This document shows, piece after piece, positions 1-7,504 of a DNA stretch of 33,262 nt. The translations under genes and the position numbers were made by a program. Below the pieces are notes generated by a model, which searched no databases, was not told the DNA's origin, and saw only the letters and a list, made by a program, of their open reading frames with translations. The DNA lies in the NCBI GenBank assembly GCA_034190325.1, contig JAXHST010000051.1:1-33262 (forward strand), written 5' to 3'. Numbering within the stretch: position 1 is the first letter of the stretch; each line of letters opens with the position of its first letter. The stretch comes from UBA287 sp034190325 (GTDB taxonomy: Archaea > Thermoplasmatota > UBA186 > UBA287).

Positions 1-170
1 TCAACGCCGCTCCTTGCCAATGTAACACCTGTGTTTCCACCCACCTCTCCGCAACCTATTATGATCACTCTTGCTTTTTTTATTCTCTCCTGCTCTCCGC
101 TGGTGAATACCCCATAGTTGCGCTGAAATATTTCTGCGTACATCTCTATCAAATTATTATTGTAATTCAT
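1..170 (-). CDS. ThiF/HesA/MoeB (E1-like) family protein, N-terminal part
   Basis: Reading from the ATG at 170-168 toward the left edge gives 56 codons with no stop, so the gene runs out of the window. The N-terminus has the run RNYGVFTSGEQERIKKARV followed by a glycine-rich nucleotide-binding loop, IIIGCGEVGG (GxGxxG). This is the usual opening of ThiF/MoeB/E1-like adenylating enzymes, which activate the C-terminus of a ubiquitin-like or sulfur-carrier protein, or another acyl substrate, as an AMP ester. The catalytic and zinc-binding parts lie outside the window, so the substrate cannot be judged. The start is 34 bp after the stop of the cysteine-rich membrane protein on the same strand, so the two may be cotranscribed. 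An NAD(P)-binding Rossmann protein is the main alternative. Confidence 0.75.
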   Translation of the reverse strand, partial: MNYNNNLIEMYAEIFQRNYGVFTSGEQERIKKARVIIIGCGEVGGNTGVTLARSGV

Positions 171-204
171 GACTTAAATAAGTTTTCGTTCTTTTTTCTT
201 TCAG

Positions 205-939
205 TTAGTGTAGCAGGGCTGCAAGAGCAGGTCTGCAGTACGTTATTCCCTGCCCCAGAAGATCTGTGGCTATCGCTATCAGATCCGTGCAGATCCCAAG
301 AGCCAGGGCAACTATGTAGGAACAAGGAGTACAGACAACAGTGCAATAGAGACAGAGGTTCAGGATGCTTATCAGAGTTATAATCGAGAGCATAAAAGCG
401 CCAAAAAACTGCTGGAGAGCTGTGAACAGATCCCCCACAACAAGCACCGAAAGACCATTGCCGCAAAGGGTTATAAGATCTCCGCATGTTATAAACAGGG
501 AGCCCAAAGGAAGGCATAATACGAGTGATGAGAGTGATGAACCTGCATCAACAAAGAGGTGCCCCAAAAGATCCCCGATTCCACCTATGAAAAAGTTAGG
601 ATTGCCACCCATAAGACCAAGGAAGGAATAAAGGAGAGGAAAACAGTAGACAACAGGCCACGTCAGCATCTTAATTAGCCCTGAGGCTAAAAAGAAGAGT
701 ATAGAGAGGGGTATAGAGCAGAGAATCAGAGGGGAGCAGAGACACAGAGGGGAAAGAAAGATGGCGCCCAGAGAAGAGCAGAAACTCGAGATCTCATTCA
801 GAGCCGGGACGCATGTATAGGCTAGCGAGATGTACACGGGATGCAATGCGGCTCCTATCGTATTTGCGGCGTTACTCTGTGCATATGCTACAGGTGCTAG
901 CACAAAAAGAAGCGATATAAGAATCAGGTATAGTTTCAC
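205..939 (-). CDS. Cysteine-rich exported polytopic membrane protein, unknown family
   Basis: This encodes 244 residues that I do not recognise. Residues 1-20 look like a signal peptide ending AYAQ. The rest is very hydrophobic, with at least four likely membrane segments and few charged residues. It contains 15 cysteines, several in close pairs (CLC near 66-68, CLYC and CTPC near 200-210), which is unusual for an archaeal membrane protein and could mean disulfides, metal binding or lipidation. Glycine-rich turns (MGGNPNFFIGGIGD) separate the helices. The start is GTG at 939-937. A TATA-like element at 962-969 lies about 26 nt upstream and there is no Shine-Dalgarno, consistent with a leaderless mRNA. 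The E1-like gene follows 34 bp downstream. The open frame is long and its composition is coherent, so I take it as real; no function can be assigned. Confidence 0.7.
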   Translation of the reverse strand: MKLYLILISLLFVLAPVAYAQSNAANTIGAALHPVYISLAYTCVPALNEISSFCSSLGAIFLSPLCLCSPLILCSIPLSILFFLASGLIKMLTWPVVYCFPLLYSFLGLMGGNPNFFIGGIGDLLGHLFVDAGSSLSSLVLCLPLGSLFITCGDLITLCGNGLSVLVVGDLFTALQQFFGAFMLSIITLISILNLCLYCTVVCTPCSYIVALALGICTDLIAIATDLLGQGITYCRPALAALLH

Positions 940-961
940 ACTACTCTATTTATCTGTGGTC

Positions 962-969
962 ATATATAA
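962..969 (-). promoter_or_regulatory. TATA box for the Cys-rich membrane protein
   Basis: TTATATAT on the minus strand is centred about 26 nt upstream of the GTG start at 939. That spacing would begin transcription at or next to the start codon. Confidence 0.5.
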
Positions 970-1219
970 TGATTTCGGAGAGGCTTTATGGAGAGATCTG
1001 GGGGCGCTTCAGTGATCGATGAACATTGCCATATTTTCAACCCATTTACAGCCCACATAGAAAAAATTGCATCTCTGACTTTATGAAGGGGATAAAAGGG
1101 CAGCTCAGAGGTGCCATATCATATAAAACATTCGTGAGGGAACTTTGCATGCTGACAGATATACATCAGGCTTATAAGCGTGCTTTACAATACCAGAGTC
1201 TATAAATTCGTACAAATCA

Positions 1220-1231
1220 AAAAAATATTTA
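1220..1231 (+). promoter_or_regulatory. Promoter of nfnAB (TATA-like AAAAATATTTAA)
   Basis: An A/T-rich TATA element lies about 45 nt upstream of the nfnA ATG. This leaves a short leader that carries a strong GGAGGTG Shine-Dalgarno at 1259-1265, so nfnAB is not leaderless, unlike many genes in the window. Confidence 0.5.
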
Positions 1232-1269
1232 AGACGTAGCCCTATTCACTTAAAGTTTGGAGGTGCACT

Positions 1270-2106
1270 ATGTATAAGATTGAGAAGAAGATAAAATATG
1301 CAGAAGGGTTGTACGGTATGTGGGTCGATGCGCAATATGTTGCTGAAAAAGTTGAACCAGGACAGTTTGTTATGGTGATGACCCATGAAAAAGGAGAAAG
1401 AATACCAATGACTATAGCGGATTATGACAGATCAGGGAAAAAGATCTTTCTGGTTTTTCTTGTTGCGGGGAAATCTACCGCGCAACTTGCAGATATGAAC
1501 GAAGGTGATGAGCTGTTCTCTCTCGTGGGGCCCCTAGGCAAGCAATCAGATATTGAGAACTATGGAAAGGTGGTTTGTGTTGGTGGGGGCACAGGGATAG
1601 CAGCAATACATCCTATCGCAAGATCTTTAAAGGAGGCAGGAAATGAGGTTATATCCATCATAGGAGCAAAGAATAAGGGGTTGCTCTTTATGGAAGAAGA
1701 TATCATGAAAGTATCAGATAGGGTCATAGCCACAACAGATGATGGTAGCTATGGAAGAAAGGGTTTTGTGACAGATGCTCTCAAGGACCTTCTTGATAAT
1801 GATGAAGAAGAGGATATAGCGAGAGTATGGGCTATTGGCCCTGCGATAATGATGAAAAATGTGGCGCTATTGACCAGAGGATACAACGTTAAAACCATAG
1901 TGAGCCTGAATGCGATAATGGTCGATGCCACTGGTATGTGCGGGACATGCCGGGTTACCGTAGGAGAGGAAACAAAATTAACATGCGTTGATGGGCCAGA
2001 GTTTGATGGGCATCTAGTTGACTGGAACGAGTTCATGAACAGACTTATGAGGTATAAACCGCAAGAAAAGATAGCGATGGATCTATATATGAAAAGGAGG
2101 CAGTGA
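1270..2106 (+). CDS. nfnA: NfnA-type ferredoxin-NADP+ reductase / sulfide dehydrogenase small subunit
   Basis: This is the small (alpha) subunit of an NfnAB/SudAB-type complex. In characterised members it binds FAD and a [2Fe-2S] cluster and couples NADH, NADPH and ferredoxin by flavin-based electron bifurcation in the cytosol. The 278-residue protein shows an FAD-binding half (GQFVMVM near 31-37), an NAD-binding loop CVGGGTGIAA (103-112), and a C-terminal DATGMCGTC motif. There D219, C224, C227 and C239 match the unusual one-Asp/three-Cys cluster ligation known in this family. The start has a strong GGAGGTG ribosome-binding site five bases upstream. nfnB starts one base after the stop, so the two form one transcription unit. 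The length is normal. Dihydroorotate dehydrogenase electron-transfer subunit (PyrK) is a relative, but the partner gene argues for Nfn/Sud. Confidence 0.92.
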   Translation: MYKIEKKIKYAEGLYGMWVDAQYVAEKVEPGQFVMVMTHEKGERIPMTIADYDRSGKKIFLVFLVAGKSTAQLADMNEGDELFSLVGPLGKQSDIENYGKVVCVGGGTGIAAIHPIARSLKEAGNEVISIIGAKNKGLLFMEEDIMKVSDRVIATTDDGSYGRKGFVTDALKDLLDNDEEEDIARVWAIGPAIMMKNVALLTRGYNVKTIVSLNAIMVDATGMCGTCRVTVGEETKLTCVDGPEFDGHLVDWNEFMNRLMRYKPQEKIAMDLYMKRRQ

Positions 2107-2107
2107 A

Positions 2108-3505
2108 ATGGCAGAGCCAATACCACCTAAGGAGAGATACAAGAGAGAGCAGAGAGAGATGAAGGAACAGGACCCAAAAGAGAGGATACACAACTTCAAT
2201 GAGGTTCCTTTGGGCTTTAGCACCGAAGATGCAATATATGAGGCACAGAGGTGCTTGGAGTGTAAAACGGCACCATGCGTTAAAGGGTGTCCAGCTGAGG
2301 TCAAGATACCTGAGTTCATAGATCTTATAGTCAAAGAGGATTTTGCAGGGGCCTACCAGAAGATATTGGAGACCAACAGCCTACCGGCGGTTTGCGGCAG
2401 AGTTTGTCCTCAGGAGACCCAGTGCCAGGGTAACTGTGTTTTCAACAGGACAGGAAAGCCCATAAATATTGGGAAATTAGAGAGGTTCGTTGCCGATTAC
2501 GCAAGAAAAAACAATATACGCCCACAGGCAACTGCAGCTCCAAAAAAGAACAAGAAGATAGCAATCATTGGTAGCGGTCCGGCAGGTCTTACATGCGCTT
2601 CTGATCTTATAAAAGCTGGTTACGATGTCACCATCTTTGAGGCGCTCCATAGAGCCGGCGGTGTTCTTGTCTATGGCATACCTGAGTTCAGGCTGCCTAA
2701 GAGCATAATCGATCATGAGATAGAGGGTATAAAGGCTATGGGAGTAAACATTGCGACAGACTTTGTTGTTGGGGCAACAAAGAGCCTGGATGAGATCTCT
2801 GATGAGTTTGATGGCGTGTTTGTTGCAAATGGTGCCGGTAGCCCAAAATTCATGGGCATTCAAGGGGAAAACCTGAACAATGTGTACTCTGCTAATGAGT
2901 TTCTGACTCGTTCGAATCTGATGAAGGCTTATCTTTTCCCAGAATATGATACTCCGATCAAGATAGGAAAGAAGGTTGCTGTGATAGGTGGGGGTAATGT
3001 CACGATGGATTCTGCAAGAACAGCTTTGAGGTTGGGCGCGGAAGAGGTCCACGTTGTTTACAGAAGGACAAAGGCGGAGAGCCCTGCCAGGATAGAAGAG
3101 ATAGAGCACGCTGAAGAGGAGGGCGTTATCTTTGACTGGTTGACTTTGCCTGTTCGTGTACTCGGAGATGAGAAGGGCAATGTTACTGGCATGGAGTGTA
3201 TACGGATGGAGCTAGGTGAACCTGATGCGAGTGGAAGGAGAAGGCCCGTGCCCATAGAAGGGTCAAACTTTGTTATGGAATGCGATCAGGTGATCGATGC
3301 TATAGGAACGCAGGCAAATCCCCTGGTGAAAGCGGAGGGTATGAAAAAGAGTGAAAGAGGGTACATAATTGTTGAGGAGGAGTCGAAGGCAACAACGAGA
3401 AAAGGCATATTTGCTGGTGGAGATATAGCTAGAGGCTCTGCGACAGTGATACTTGCGATAGGGGATGCAAAGAAAGCTGCCCGGGCAATAAGCGCAACAA
3501 TATGA
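2108..3505 (+). CDS. nfnB: NfnB-type large subunit (GltD/glutamate synthase beta-like flavoprotein)
   Basis: This is the large subunit partner of NfnA. The 465-residue protein resembles glutamate synthase small subunit and archaeal SudA/NfnB. Eight N-terminal cysteines (C49, C52, C57, C61 and C96, C100, C106, C110) can hold two [4Fe-4S] clusters. An FAD Rossmann loop GSGPAG sits at 155-160, a second dinucleotide loop GGGNVTMD at 294-301, and the C-terminal FAD-contacting AGGD at 436-439. Ribosome binding uses GGAGG at 2096-2100. No glutamate synthase large subunit lies nearby, so an electron-bifurcating transhydrogenase is the better reading than glutamate synthesis. A stand-alone NADPH-dependent glutamate synthase remains the main alternative name. 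All expected motifs are present and there is no sign of damage. Confidence 0.92.
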   Translation: MAEPIPPKERYKREQREMKEQDPKERIHNFNEVPLGFSTEDAIYEAQRCLECKTAPCVKGCPAEVKIPEFIDLIVKEDFAGAYQKILETNSLPAVCGRVCPQETQCQGNCVFNRTGKPINIGKLERFVADYARKNNIRPQATAAPKKNKKIAIIGSGPAGLTCASDLIKAGYDVTIFEALHRAGGVLVYGIPEFRLPKSIIDHEIEGIKAMGVNIATDFVVGATKSLDEISDEFDGVFVANGAGSPKFMGIQGENLNNVYSANEFLTRSNLMKAYLFPEYDTPIKIGKKVAVIGGGNVTMDSARTALRLGAEEVHVVYRRTKAESPARIEEIEHAEEEGVIFDWLTLPVRVLGDEKGNVTGMECIRMELGEPDASGRRRPVPIEGSNFVMECDQVIDAIGTQANPLVKAEGMKKSERGYIIVEEESKATTRKGIFAGGDIARGSATVILAIGDAKKAARAISATI

Positions 3506-3530
3506 CATGGGCTTTTTGACTCTGGTGGTC

Positions 3531-3550
3531 TTCCTTTTCTTTTTTATATC
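3531..3550 (+). terminator. T-rich transcription end after nfnB
   Basis: A run of pyrimidines dominated by T (TTCCTTTTCTTTTTT) begins about 25 bp after the nfnB stop. Archaeal RNA polymerase commonly terminates at such oligo-T tracts. No strong hairpin precedes it. Confidence 0.4.
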
Positions 3551-3736
3551 TCGGGCTAGCGCTCCGGGTAAAAACAGATCCTGAAGCTTATGAAACTGTT
3601 ACTACAGATTACAGGTAACAATGGGGCATGGATGTTTGAACAGGATCGAAGGGAATAGAAAGGAAGAGAAAAAAACAAAAAATCAGTTAAAAAATTAAAA
3701 AGTTAAAAATAGTCATAAAGCATTCTTATTTAAGAA

Positions 3737-4303
3737 ATGGCTGAAGTTGCAGAGGTAGTTAAGATAGGTCTTACTGGGGTTCCCGGTGTCGGCAAAACTG
3801 AAACGCTTCTTAAGATAGTTCGAAGACTTGAAGAAAAAGGCATTGTGATAGGGGGGATGGTTACAGAGCCCATAATTGAGAATAACCAGAGGATGGGTTT
3901 TAGCATAATTGACTGGAGAACAAAAAAACAGGGCATGCTAGCGCACAGAGATTTTGATTCAGAGATAGAGGTTGGCGGGTATAGGGTTAACGTAAAGGAT
4001 CTCGAAGAGGTGGGGGTTCCTGCAATACTGGACGCTGTAGAGAGCTGTGATCTGGTTGTGGTGGATGAAGTCGGAAAGATGGAGATGTGCAGCGAAAAGT
4101 TTATTGAAGCTGTGAAGAAGCTTCTGGACAGTGATAGGTGCATTCTCATGACCCTCCATAAGAAATCGAGGCACCCCTTGCTTCAGGACATAAGAAGGAG
4201 GGATGATGTGCGCATAATAGAGGTTACCAGGATGGGCAAGACTGTTTTGTACTCCCAGATTGCTCCTGTATTTGAGGAATATTTTGAGAAACATAAAAGG
4301 TGA
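3737..4303 (+). CDS. THEP1-family nucleoside-triphosphatase
   Basis: This is a P-loop NTPase of the archaeal/thermophile THEP1 family (NTPase_1), which hydrolyses nucleoside triphosphates in vitro; its cellular role is not settled. The 188-residue protein has a Walker A GVPGVGKT at residues 14-21, a Walker B LVVVDE at 106-111 followed by the family-typical VGKMEM, and a conserved TLHKKSRHP stretch near 149. The length is normal. An A/T-rich element near 3701-3712 lies about 29 nt upstream of the ATG and no Shine-Dalgarno is present, so the message may be leaderless. Its TGA stop overlaps the GTG start of trm1 (GTGA), so the two are probably translated from one mRNA. Confidence 0.9.
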   Translation: MAEVAEVVKIGLTGVPGVGKTETLLKIVRRLEEKGIVIGGMVTEPIIENNQRMGFSIIDWRTKKQGMLAHRDFDSEIEVGGYRVNVKDLEEVGVPAILDAVESCDLVVVDEVGKMEMCSEKFIEAVKKLLDSDRCILMTLHKKSRHPLLQDIRRRDDVRIIEVTRMGKTVLYSQIAPVFEEYFEKHKR

Positions 4304-5295
4304 AGATGATACTGGAGGAGGGAGAAGCACTCATATCACTACCGGGGATACCTGTAACCTCCAAGGGCCCGGCAAAGCGGAGTAAGATCTTTTATAATCC
4401 GGCGATGAGGAACAACAGGAGCATCTGTACCCTTATGTGCGGGGCGCTGGGTATAAAAAGCTTTCTGGATGGTTTTGCGGCAACTGGTGTTAGAGGCATA
4501 AGAGTGATCAAAGAAGCCGGCTCAGAGGTTATTTTCAACGATCGCGAGAGAGAGGCTTTTTTTGCTATAAAAAAGAACCTGGAGCTCAACAATATTGAGG
4601 CTGAGGTGATGAACGAAGATTTTTGTGCTCTAAAAAACAGCGCAGAGCTATGCGATATTGATCCTTTCGGTACGCCCGAGCCCTTTTTGAGCAAGGGCTT
4701 GGAGCTTTCCGAACGTCTTCTGGCTGTGACGGCGACTGATACTGCTGTCCTTTTTGGTTCAAATGCAAAGAAGTGCTATGAGCGTTATGGTGTTAAGGTA
4801 AAAAAGGTTAGCTGGAGCAAAGAATTGGGAGCCAGGGTGCTCTGTTATACTGTAGCAGAAAAGGCAAAAGCACATGGTAAATCGGTAAAGCCACTCTTTG
4901 TTTACGCAGAAGATCACTATCTCAGGGGCTATTTTGAGATATGTGATTGCGAAGAAGAGATAACACAGATAGATGGTATGGGTCCCATATGGTCCGGTAA
5001 GCTCAATGATAAAGAGATCCTAAAGAAAGCACTGGAAATGAGCAAAAAAAAGGAGTATGCAGGTAAAAACTTCGTAGAAAAGCTCTTTTTGAAGGCTCTA
5101 GATGAAGTAGACACCATAGGTTACTATGATGTTGATTGCCTATCATCGAGGTTTCGCAGTGAAGAACCGAAACTGCAAGTGCTGTTAGAAATACTGCAAG
5201 AGCAGGGCTTTCAAGCCTCGCGCACCATTTTTTCACCAAAGGGCATAAAGACGGACGCGCCCTTAAATGAACTTGAACGCGCTTTTGTAGGTTGA
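4300..5295 (+). CDS. trm1: tRNA (guanine(26)-N2)-dimethyltransferase
   Basis: Trm1 uses S-adenosylmethionine to dimethylate G26 at the junction of the D and anticodon stems of tRNA. The 331-residue sequence shows the substrate-facing VFYNPAMRNNR-like N-terminus (FYNPAMRNNR, 31-40), the SAM-binding LDGFAATGVRGIR (56-68), an acidic strand end near N80-D81, and the catalytic DIDPFGTP (119-126). A family-typical CYERYG occurs at 159-164. It is somewhat shorter than many archaeal Trm1 proteins of about 380 residues, with the C-terminal part reduced. The GTG at 4300 overlaps the preceding stop; an ATG at 4306 is an alternative start that changes the protein by two residues. Confidence 0.93.
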   Translation: MKMILEEGEALISLPGIPVTSKGPAKRSKIFYNPAMRNNRSICTLMCGALGIKSFLDGFAATGVRGIRVIKEAGSEVIFNDREREAFFAIKKNLELNNIEAEVMNEDFCALKNSAELCDIDPFGTPEPFLSKGLELSERLLAVTATDTAVLFGSNAKKCYERYGVKVKKVSWSKELGARVLCYTVAEKAKAHGKSVKPLFVYAEDHYLRGYFEICDCEEEITQIDGMGPIWSGKLNDKEILKKALEMSKKKEYAGKNFVEKLFLKALDEVDTIGYYDVDCLSSRFRSEEPKLQVLLEILQEQGFQASRTIFSPKGIKTDAPLNELERAFVG

Positions 5296-5353
5296 AAAGA
5301 GCTATGCAACAAAATAGAGCCTCTCAAAATTGATCTGTTATCGCACCAAAAAG

Positions 5354-5361
5354 TTTTAAAA
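5354..5361 (+). promoter_or_regulatory. TATA box of the small membrane protein at 5383
   Basis: TTTTAAAA is centred about 26 nt upstream of the ATG at 5383, the spacing expected for a leaderless transcript. This is the best single support for that small gene. Confidence 0.45.
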
Positions 5362-5382
5362 GAGCCATAACAATACTTTTTA

Positions 5383-5664
5383 ATGGGAATCTGGGATGAT
5401 TATGATGATAGTAAAAAAAAGAGAAGCTCTCTAGCTATAGTGCTGATAGCTCTCATCCTCTTCTTTTCTCTGGTAATGTACAGAGCTTACGATCTTAAGA
5501 AAAGGGAGCTGGATCTTAAGTTGAGGTTAAATGAAGTCAGGGTTGACAGCATGGATACCAGAAGTGCTACTATGGATTCAGGCGTTTTATTTCACCTATT
5601 CTCCTTCAGCGATCTGCTTCCTGACTTTCATACTCTATGGGATCCTTTAAACCAGCCTCTTTGA
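5383..5664 (+). CDS. Small single-pass membrane protein, unknown
   Basis: This encodes 93 residues: a charged N-terminus (GIWDDYDDSKKKR), one clear membrane helix at about residues 16-34, then a basic, probably coiled stretch (YDLKKRELDLKLRLNEVRV). The N-in, single-helix, coiled layout is common among small archaeal membrane proteins, but I recognise no family. The last 20 or so codons lie antisense to the 3' end of queC, a 59 bp convergent overlap. That tail may have been gained by loss of an earlier stop. A TATA box at the right distance and an intact frame support the gene; the C-terminus is less certain. Confidence 0.55.
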   Translation: MGIWDDYDDSKKKRSSLAIVLIALILFFSLVMYRAYDLKKRELDLKLRLNEVRVDSMDTRSATMDSGVLFHLFSFSDLLPDFHTLWDPLNQPL

Positions 5665-6271
5665 AGCCTTTGAGCCGCAGCATGCAGGAATCACATACTC
5701 CACATGCTTTCTCTCTGCCCTCATAACAGCTCCATGTGAGCTCAAAAGGAGCTCCGAGTTTAGCTCCTTCCTTTATTATCTCAGCCTTGTTCATGTCTAT
5801 AAGCGGGGCAACAACCCTTACGCCATTGTTTTTCATTCCCACCTTTATCAGATCATTCCATGCTTCTATATATTCTTTTGTACAATCAGGGTAACCAGAA
5901 AAGTCTATAGCGTTTGCCCCTATAAATATAGCATCAGCATCTATAACCTCACTCCAGGATAGGGCATAAGCTATGAATATAGTATTCCTCGCCGGCACAT
6001 AGGTCACAGGTATCTCTTTTCCTATCTCTCTGTTATGCGGAACAGACAAAGAGCCAGTTAATGCATCCGAGCGCTCAGGTAGCTCTATCCTTATTATCCT
6101 GTGATCTATGCCAAGCCTTTTTGCTATCTTCTTAGAGCTCTCCAGCTCTTTTTTGTGCCTCTGTCCATAGTCAAAGCTCAAGGCATGCAGCTCATATCCT
6201 CTATGCTTTGCTATATACGCTGTTGTGCAGCTATCCAAGCCACCAGACAAAAGTACTATGGCTCGTACCAT
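5606..6271 (-). CDS. queC: 7-cyano-7-deazaguanine synthase QueC
   Basis: QueC converts 7-carboxy-7-deazaguanine and ammonia to preQ0 with ATP, the precursor of archaeosine in archaeal tRNA. The 221-residue protein has the PP-loop SGGLDS at residues 9-14, the LSFDYGQRHKKE segment (31-42), the VPARNT motif (92-97), and the C-terminal zinc site built from C182, C190, C193 and C196. The ATG at 6271 lies inside the end of queD (16 bp overlap), so translation is likely coupled. It is the last gene of purC-queD-queC. No queE or tgtA is visible in the window. Confidence 0.95.
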   Translation of the reverse strand: MVRAIVLLSGGLDSCTTAYIAKHRGYELHALSFDYGQRHKKELESSKKIAKRLGIDHRIIRIELPERSDALTGSLSVPHNREIGKEIPVTYVPARNTIFIAYALSWSEVIDADAIFIGANAIDFSGYPDCTKEYIEAWNDLIKVGMKNNGVRVVAPLIDMNKAEIIKEGAKLGAPFELTWSCYEGREKACGVCDSCMLRLKGFKEAGLKDPIEYESQEADR

Positions 6272-6747
6272 GCTGTGCTCCCCAAACCCTCTTCTATCCC
6301 TACAGCTACTTTAAAATCTTTGAGATCAAGCCCTTTATGAACGTGCATTGCTATCAGCTCTGCGGTGCAGGCTTCTGCATCAAGTATGAAGCAATCCTCC
6401 TTTGCAAATCTATAACTTCTGTCATCAATCTCTGCTACCACACTGTTTCCCTCTACCCTGAATCTGCTGTCCTTTCCCGGCACCAGAGTCTTGTGATCCA
6501 TGTTTGAGGCTATCTCCCTCAACCTCTTTTTAACGACAGTAAAATCTACAAGCATGCTCTTTTCTGTTTCGCCGGTTATCTTTACATCTATAAAGTAGCT
6601 GTGTCCATGCAGATGCTTGCATCTCTCACTTTCCGGTATCATATGGGCTGCCTCAAAGTTTATGTGCGCCTCTTTTCCGTCAATATATACGCTGAACATC
6701 TGATCTGTTGCATATTGCTTTAAGCATATCTTAACTTTGTGTTTCAA
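6256..6747 (-). CDS. queD: 6-carboxy-5,6,7,8-tetrahydropterin synthase QueD (PTPS family)
   Basis: QueD turns dihydroneopterin triphosphate into 6-carboxytetrahydropterin, the second committed step toward preQ0 and archaeosine. In this 163-residue protein the zinc ligands are H35 and the H47/H49 of HLHGHSY. The catalytic cysteine of the CxxxHGH motif is C43, which marks QueD-type rather than biopterin-forming PTPS enzymes. A D-H pair (MDHKT near 84) and a terminal Glu/Gly segment (EEGLGSTAWYE) complete the active site. The N-terminus is about 20 residues longer than in minimal QueD proteins. It overlaps purC by 17 bp upstream and queC by 16 bp downstream, so the three genes form one operon. 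Confidence 0.92.
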   Translation of the reverse strand: MKHKVKICLKQYATDQMFSVYIDGKEAHINFEAAHMIPESERCKHLHGHSYFIDVKITGETEKSMLVDFTVVKKRLREIASNMDHKTLVPGKDSRFRVEGNSVVAEIDDRSYRFAKEDCFILDAEACTAELIAMHVHKGLDLKDFKVAVGIEEGLGSTAWYEP

Positions 6748-7435
6748 TGCTTGATGTTACTATATCATATATCCTCTTATAGCCCGCCAGAACATCCCCT
6801 TTGTCAAATCTGTAGAGATCCTTATCGAGGCTCTCATTTTTTTCATTCCAGAATCTGCAGGTATCACAGGATATCTCATCCGCAACCAAAAGCTCATTTT
6901 TATATCTCCCAAATTCAAGCTTAAAGTCCACAACCTTTATCTTATGCTCCGCAAAGAAACTCTTTAAGACATCATTGACCCTCAAGGAGATATTTCGCAT
7001 ATCGTTCATCTCTTCTCTGTTTGAAACACCCAGAGCTTCTGCTACGTCTTCGTTCAGCAGAGGATCATGGTATGCATCATTCTTCAGGTCAAAGAGAATA
7101 ACAGGCTTTTCAAACTCTTTTCCCTCTTTTATCGGATAGTTCTTTGTTATCGATCCAGCGGCTGTGTTCCTCACTATAACCTCCAAAGGTATGATCTCAA
7201 CACGCTTTGCCCTCATCCTTCTATCGTCGTCCATTCCTATGTAGTGCGTTTTTATGTTGTTATTCTCCAGAAGCTCGAACAGCTTTGCCGAGGTCTGTGC
7301 ATTATAAAAGCCCTTTCCCTTTATCTGATTGTGCTTTACAGCATCGAATGCTGTTATGTCATCTCTGAACTCTATCACGACTTCGTTTCCATCTTCGTAG
7401 ACAGTTTTTGCCTTGCCCCTATATATCTCTTTCAT
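6731..7435 (-). CDS. purC: Phosphoribosylaminoimidazole-succinocarboxamide synthase
   Basis: PurC (SAICAR synthetase) joins aspartate to CAIR with ATP in de novo purine synthesis. The 234-residue protein has the usual length. It starts with the typical YRGKAKTVYE ATP-binding hairpin, followed by the FRDDITAFDA segment, VEIIPLEVIVRNTAAGS near residue 85, and a DFKLEFG motif in the C-terminal half. A TATA-like TTTTTAAG at 7456-7463 lies about 25 nt upstream of the ATG, so the transcript is probably leaderless. It heads the operon with queD and queC, which also draw on the guanine nucleotide pool, and it diverges from NAC across a 69 bp gap. Confidence 0.95.
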   Translation of the reverse strand: MKEIYRGKAKTVYEDGNEVVIEFRDDITAFDAVKHNQIKGKGFYNAQTSAKLFELLENNNIKTHYIGMDDDRRMRAKRVEIIPLEVIVRNTAAGSITKNYPIKEGKEFEKPVILFDLKNDAYHDPLLNEDVAEALGVSNREEMNDMRNISLRVNDVLKSFFAEHKIKVVDFKLEFGRYKNELLVADEISCDTCRFWNEKNESLDKDLYRFDKGDVLAGYKRIYDIVTSSIETQS

Positions 7436-7455
7436 AAGGATAATCCTCTTTCTCC

Positions 7456-7463
7456 CTTAAAAA
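7456..7463 (-). promoter_or_regulatory. TATA box of the purC-queD-queC operon
   Basis: TTTTTAAG on the minus strand is centred about 25 nt upstream of the purC ATG. It is nearly back to back with the NAC promoter in the same 69 bp gap. Confidence 0.45.
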
Positions 7464-7474
7464 TTCTGGCAAAA

Positions 7475-7482
7475 GTATAAAT
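7475..7482 (+). promoter_or_regulatory. TATA box of the NAC gene
   Basis: GTATAAAT is centred about 26 nt upstream of the ATG at 7505, with no Shine-Dalgarno between, as for a leaderless mRNA. Confidence 0.5.
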
Positions 7483-7504
7483 TGCAATATGAAGTTTTTC
7501 AACC

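Larger units (their letters stand above)
940..1269. other. Intergenic region between divergent genes; no convincing gene
   Basis: These 330 bp separate the minus-strand membrane protein gene from nfnA. They hold a TATA box for each neighbour. A 40-codon plus-strand frame (ATG at 1083, stop ending at 1205) has no recognisable motif, no good ribosome-binding site and no well-placed TATA box, so I do not call it a gene. Confidence 0.5.

Noticed and set aside
1083..1205. 40-codon plus-strand frame upstream of nfnA
   Set aside because: No ribosome-binding site, no well-placed TATA box, and no recognisable motif.
2477..3109. Minus-strand open frame of about 210 codons inside nfnB
   Set aside because: It lies fully antisense to a gene with intact cofactor motifs, and its translation has no coherent pattern.
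3730..4149. Minus-strand open frame of about 140 codons opposite the THEP1 NTPase gene
   Set aside because: Serine/leucine-rich translation typical of antisense frames. The plus-strand gene has Walker motifs.
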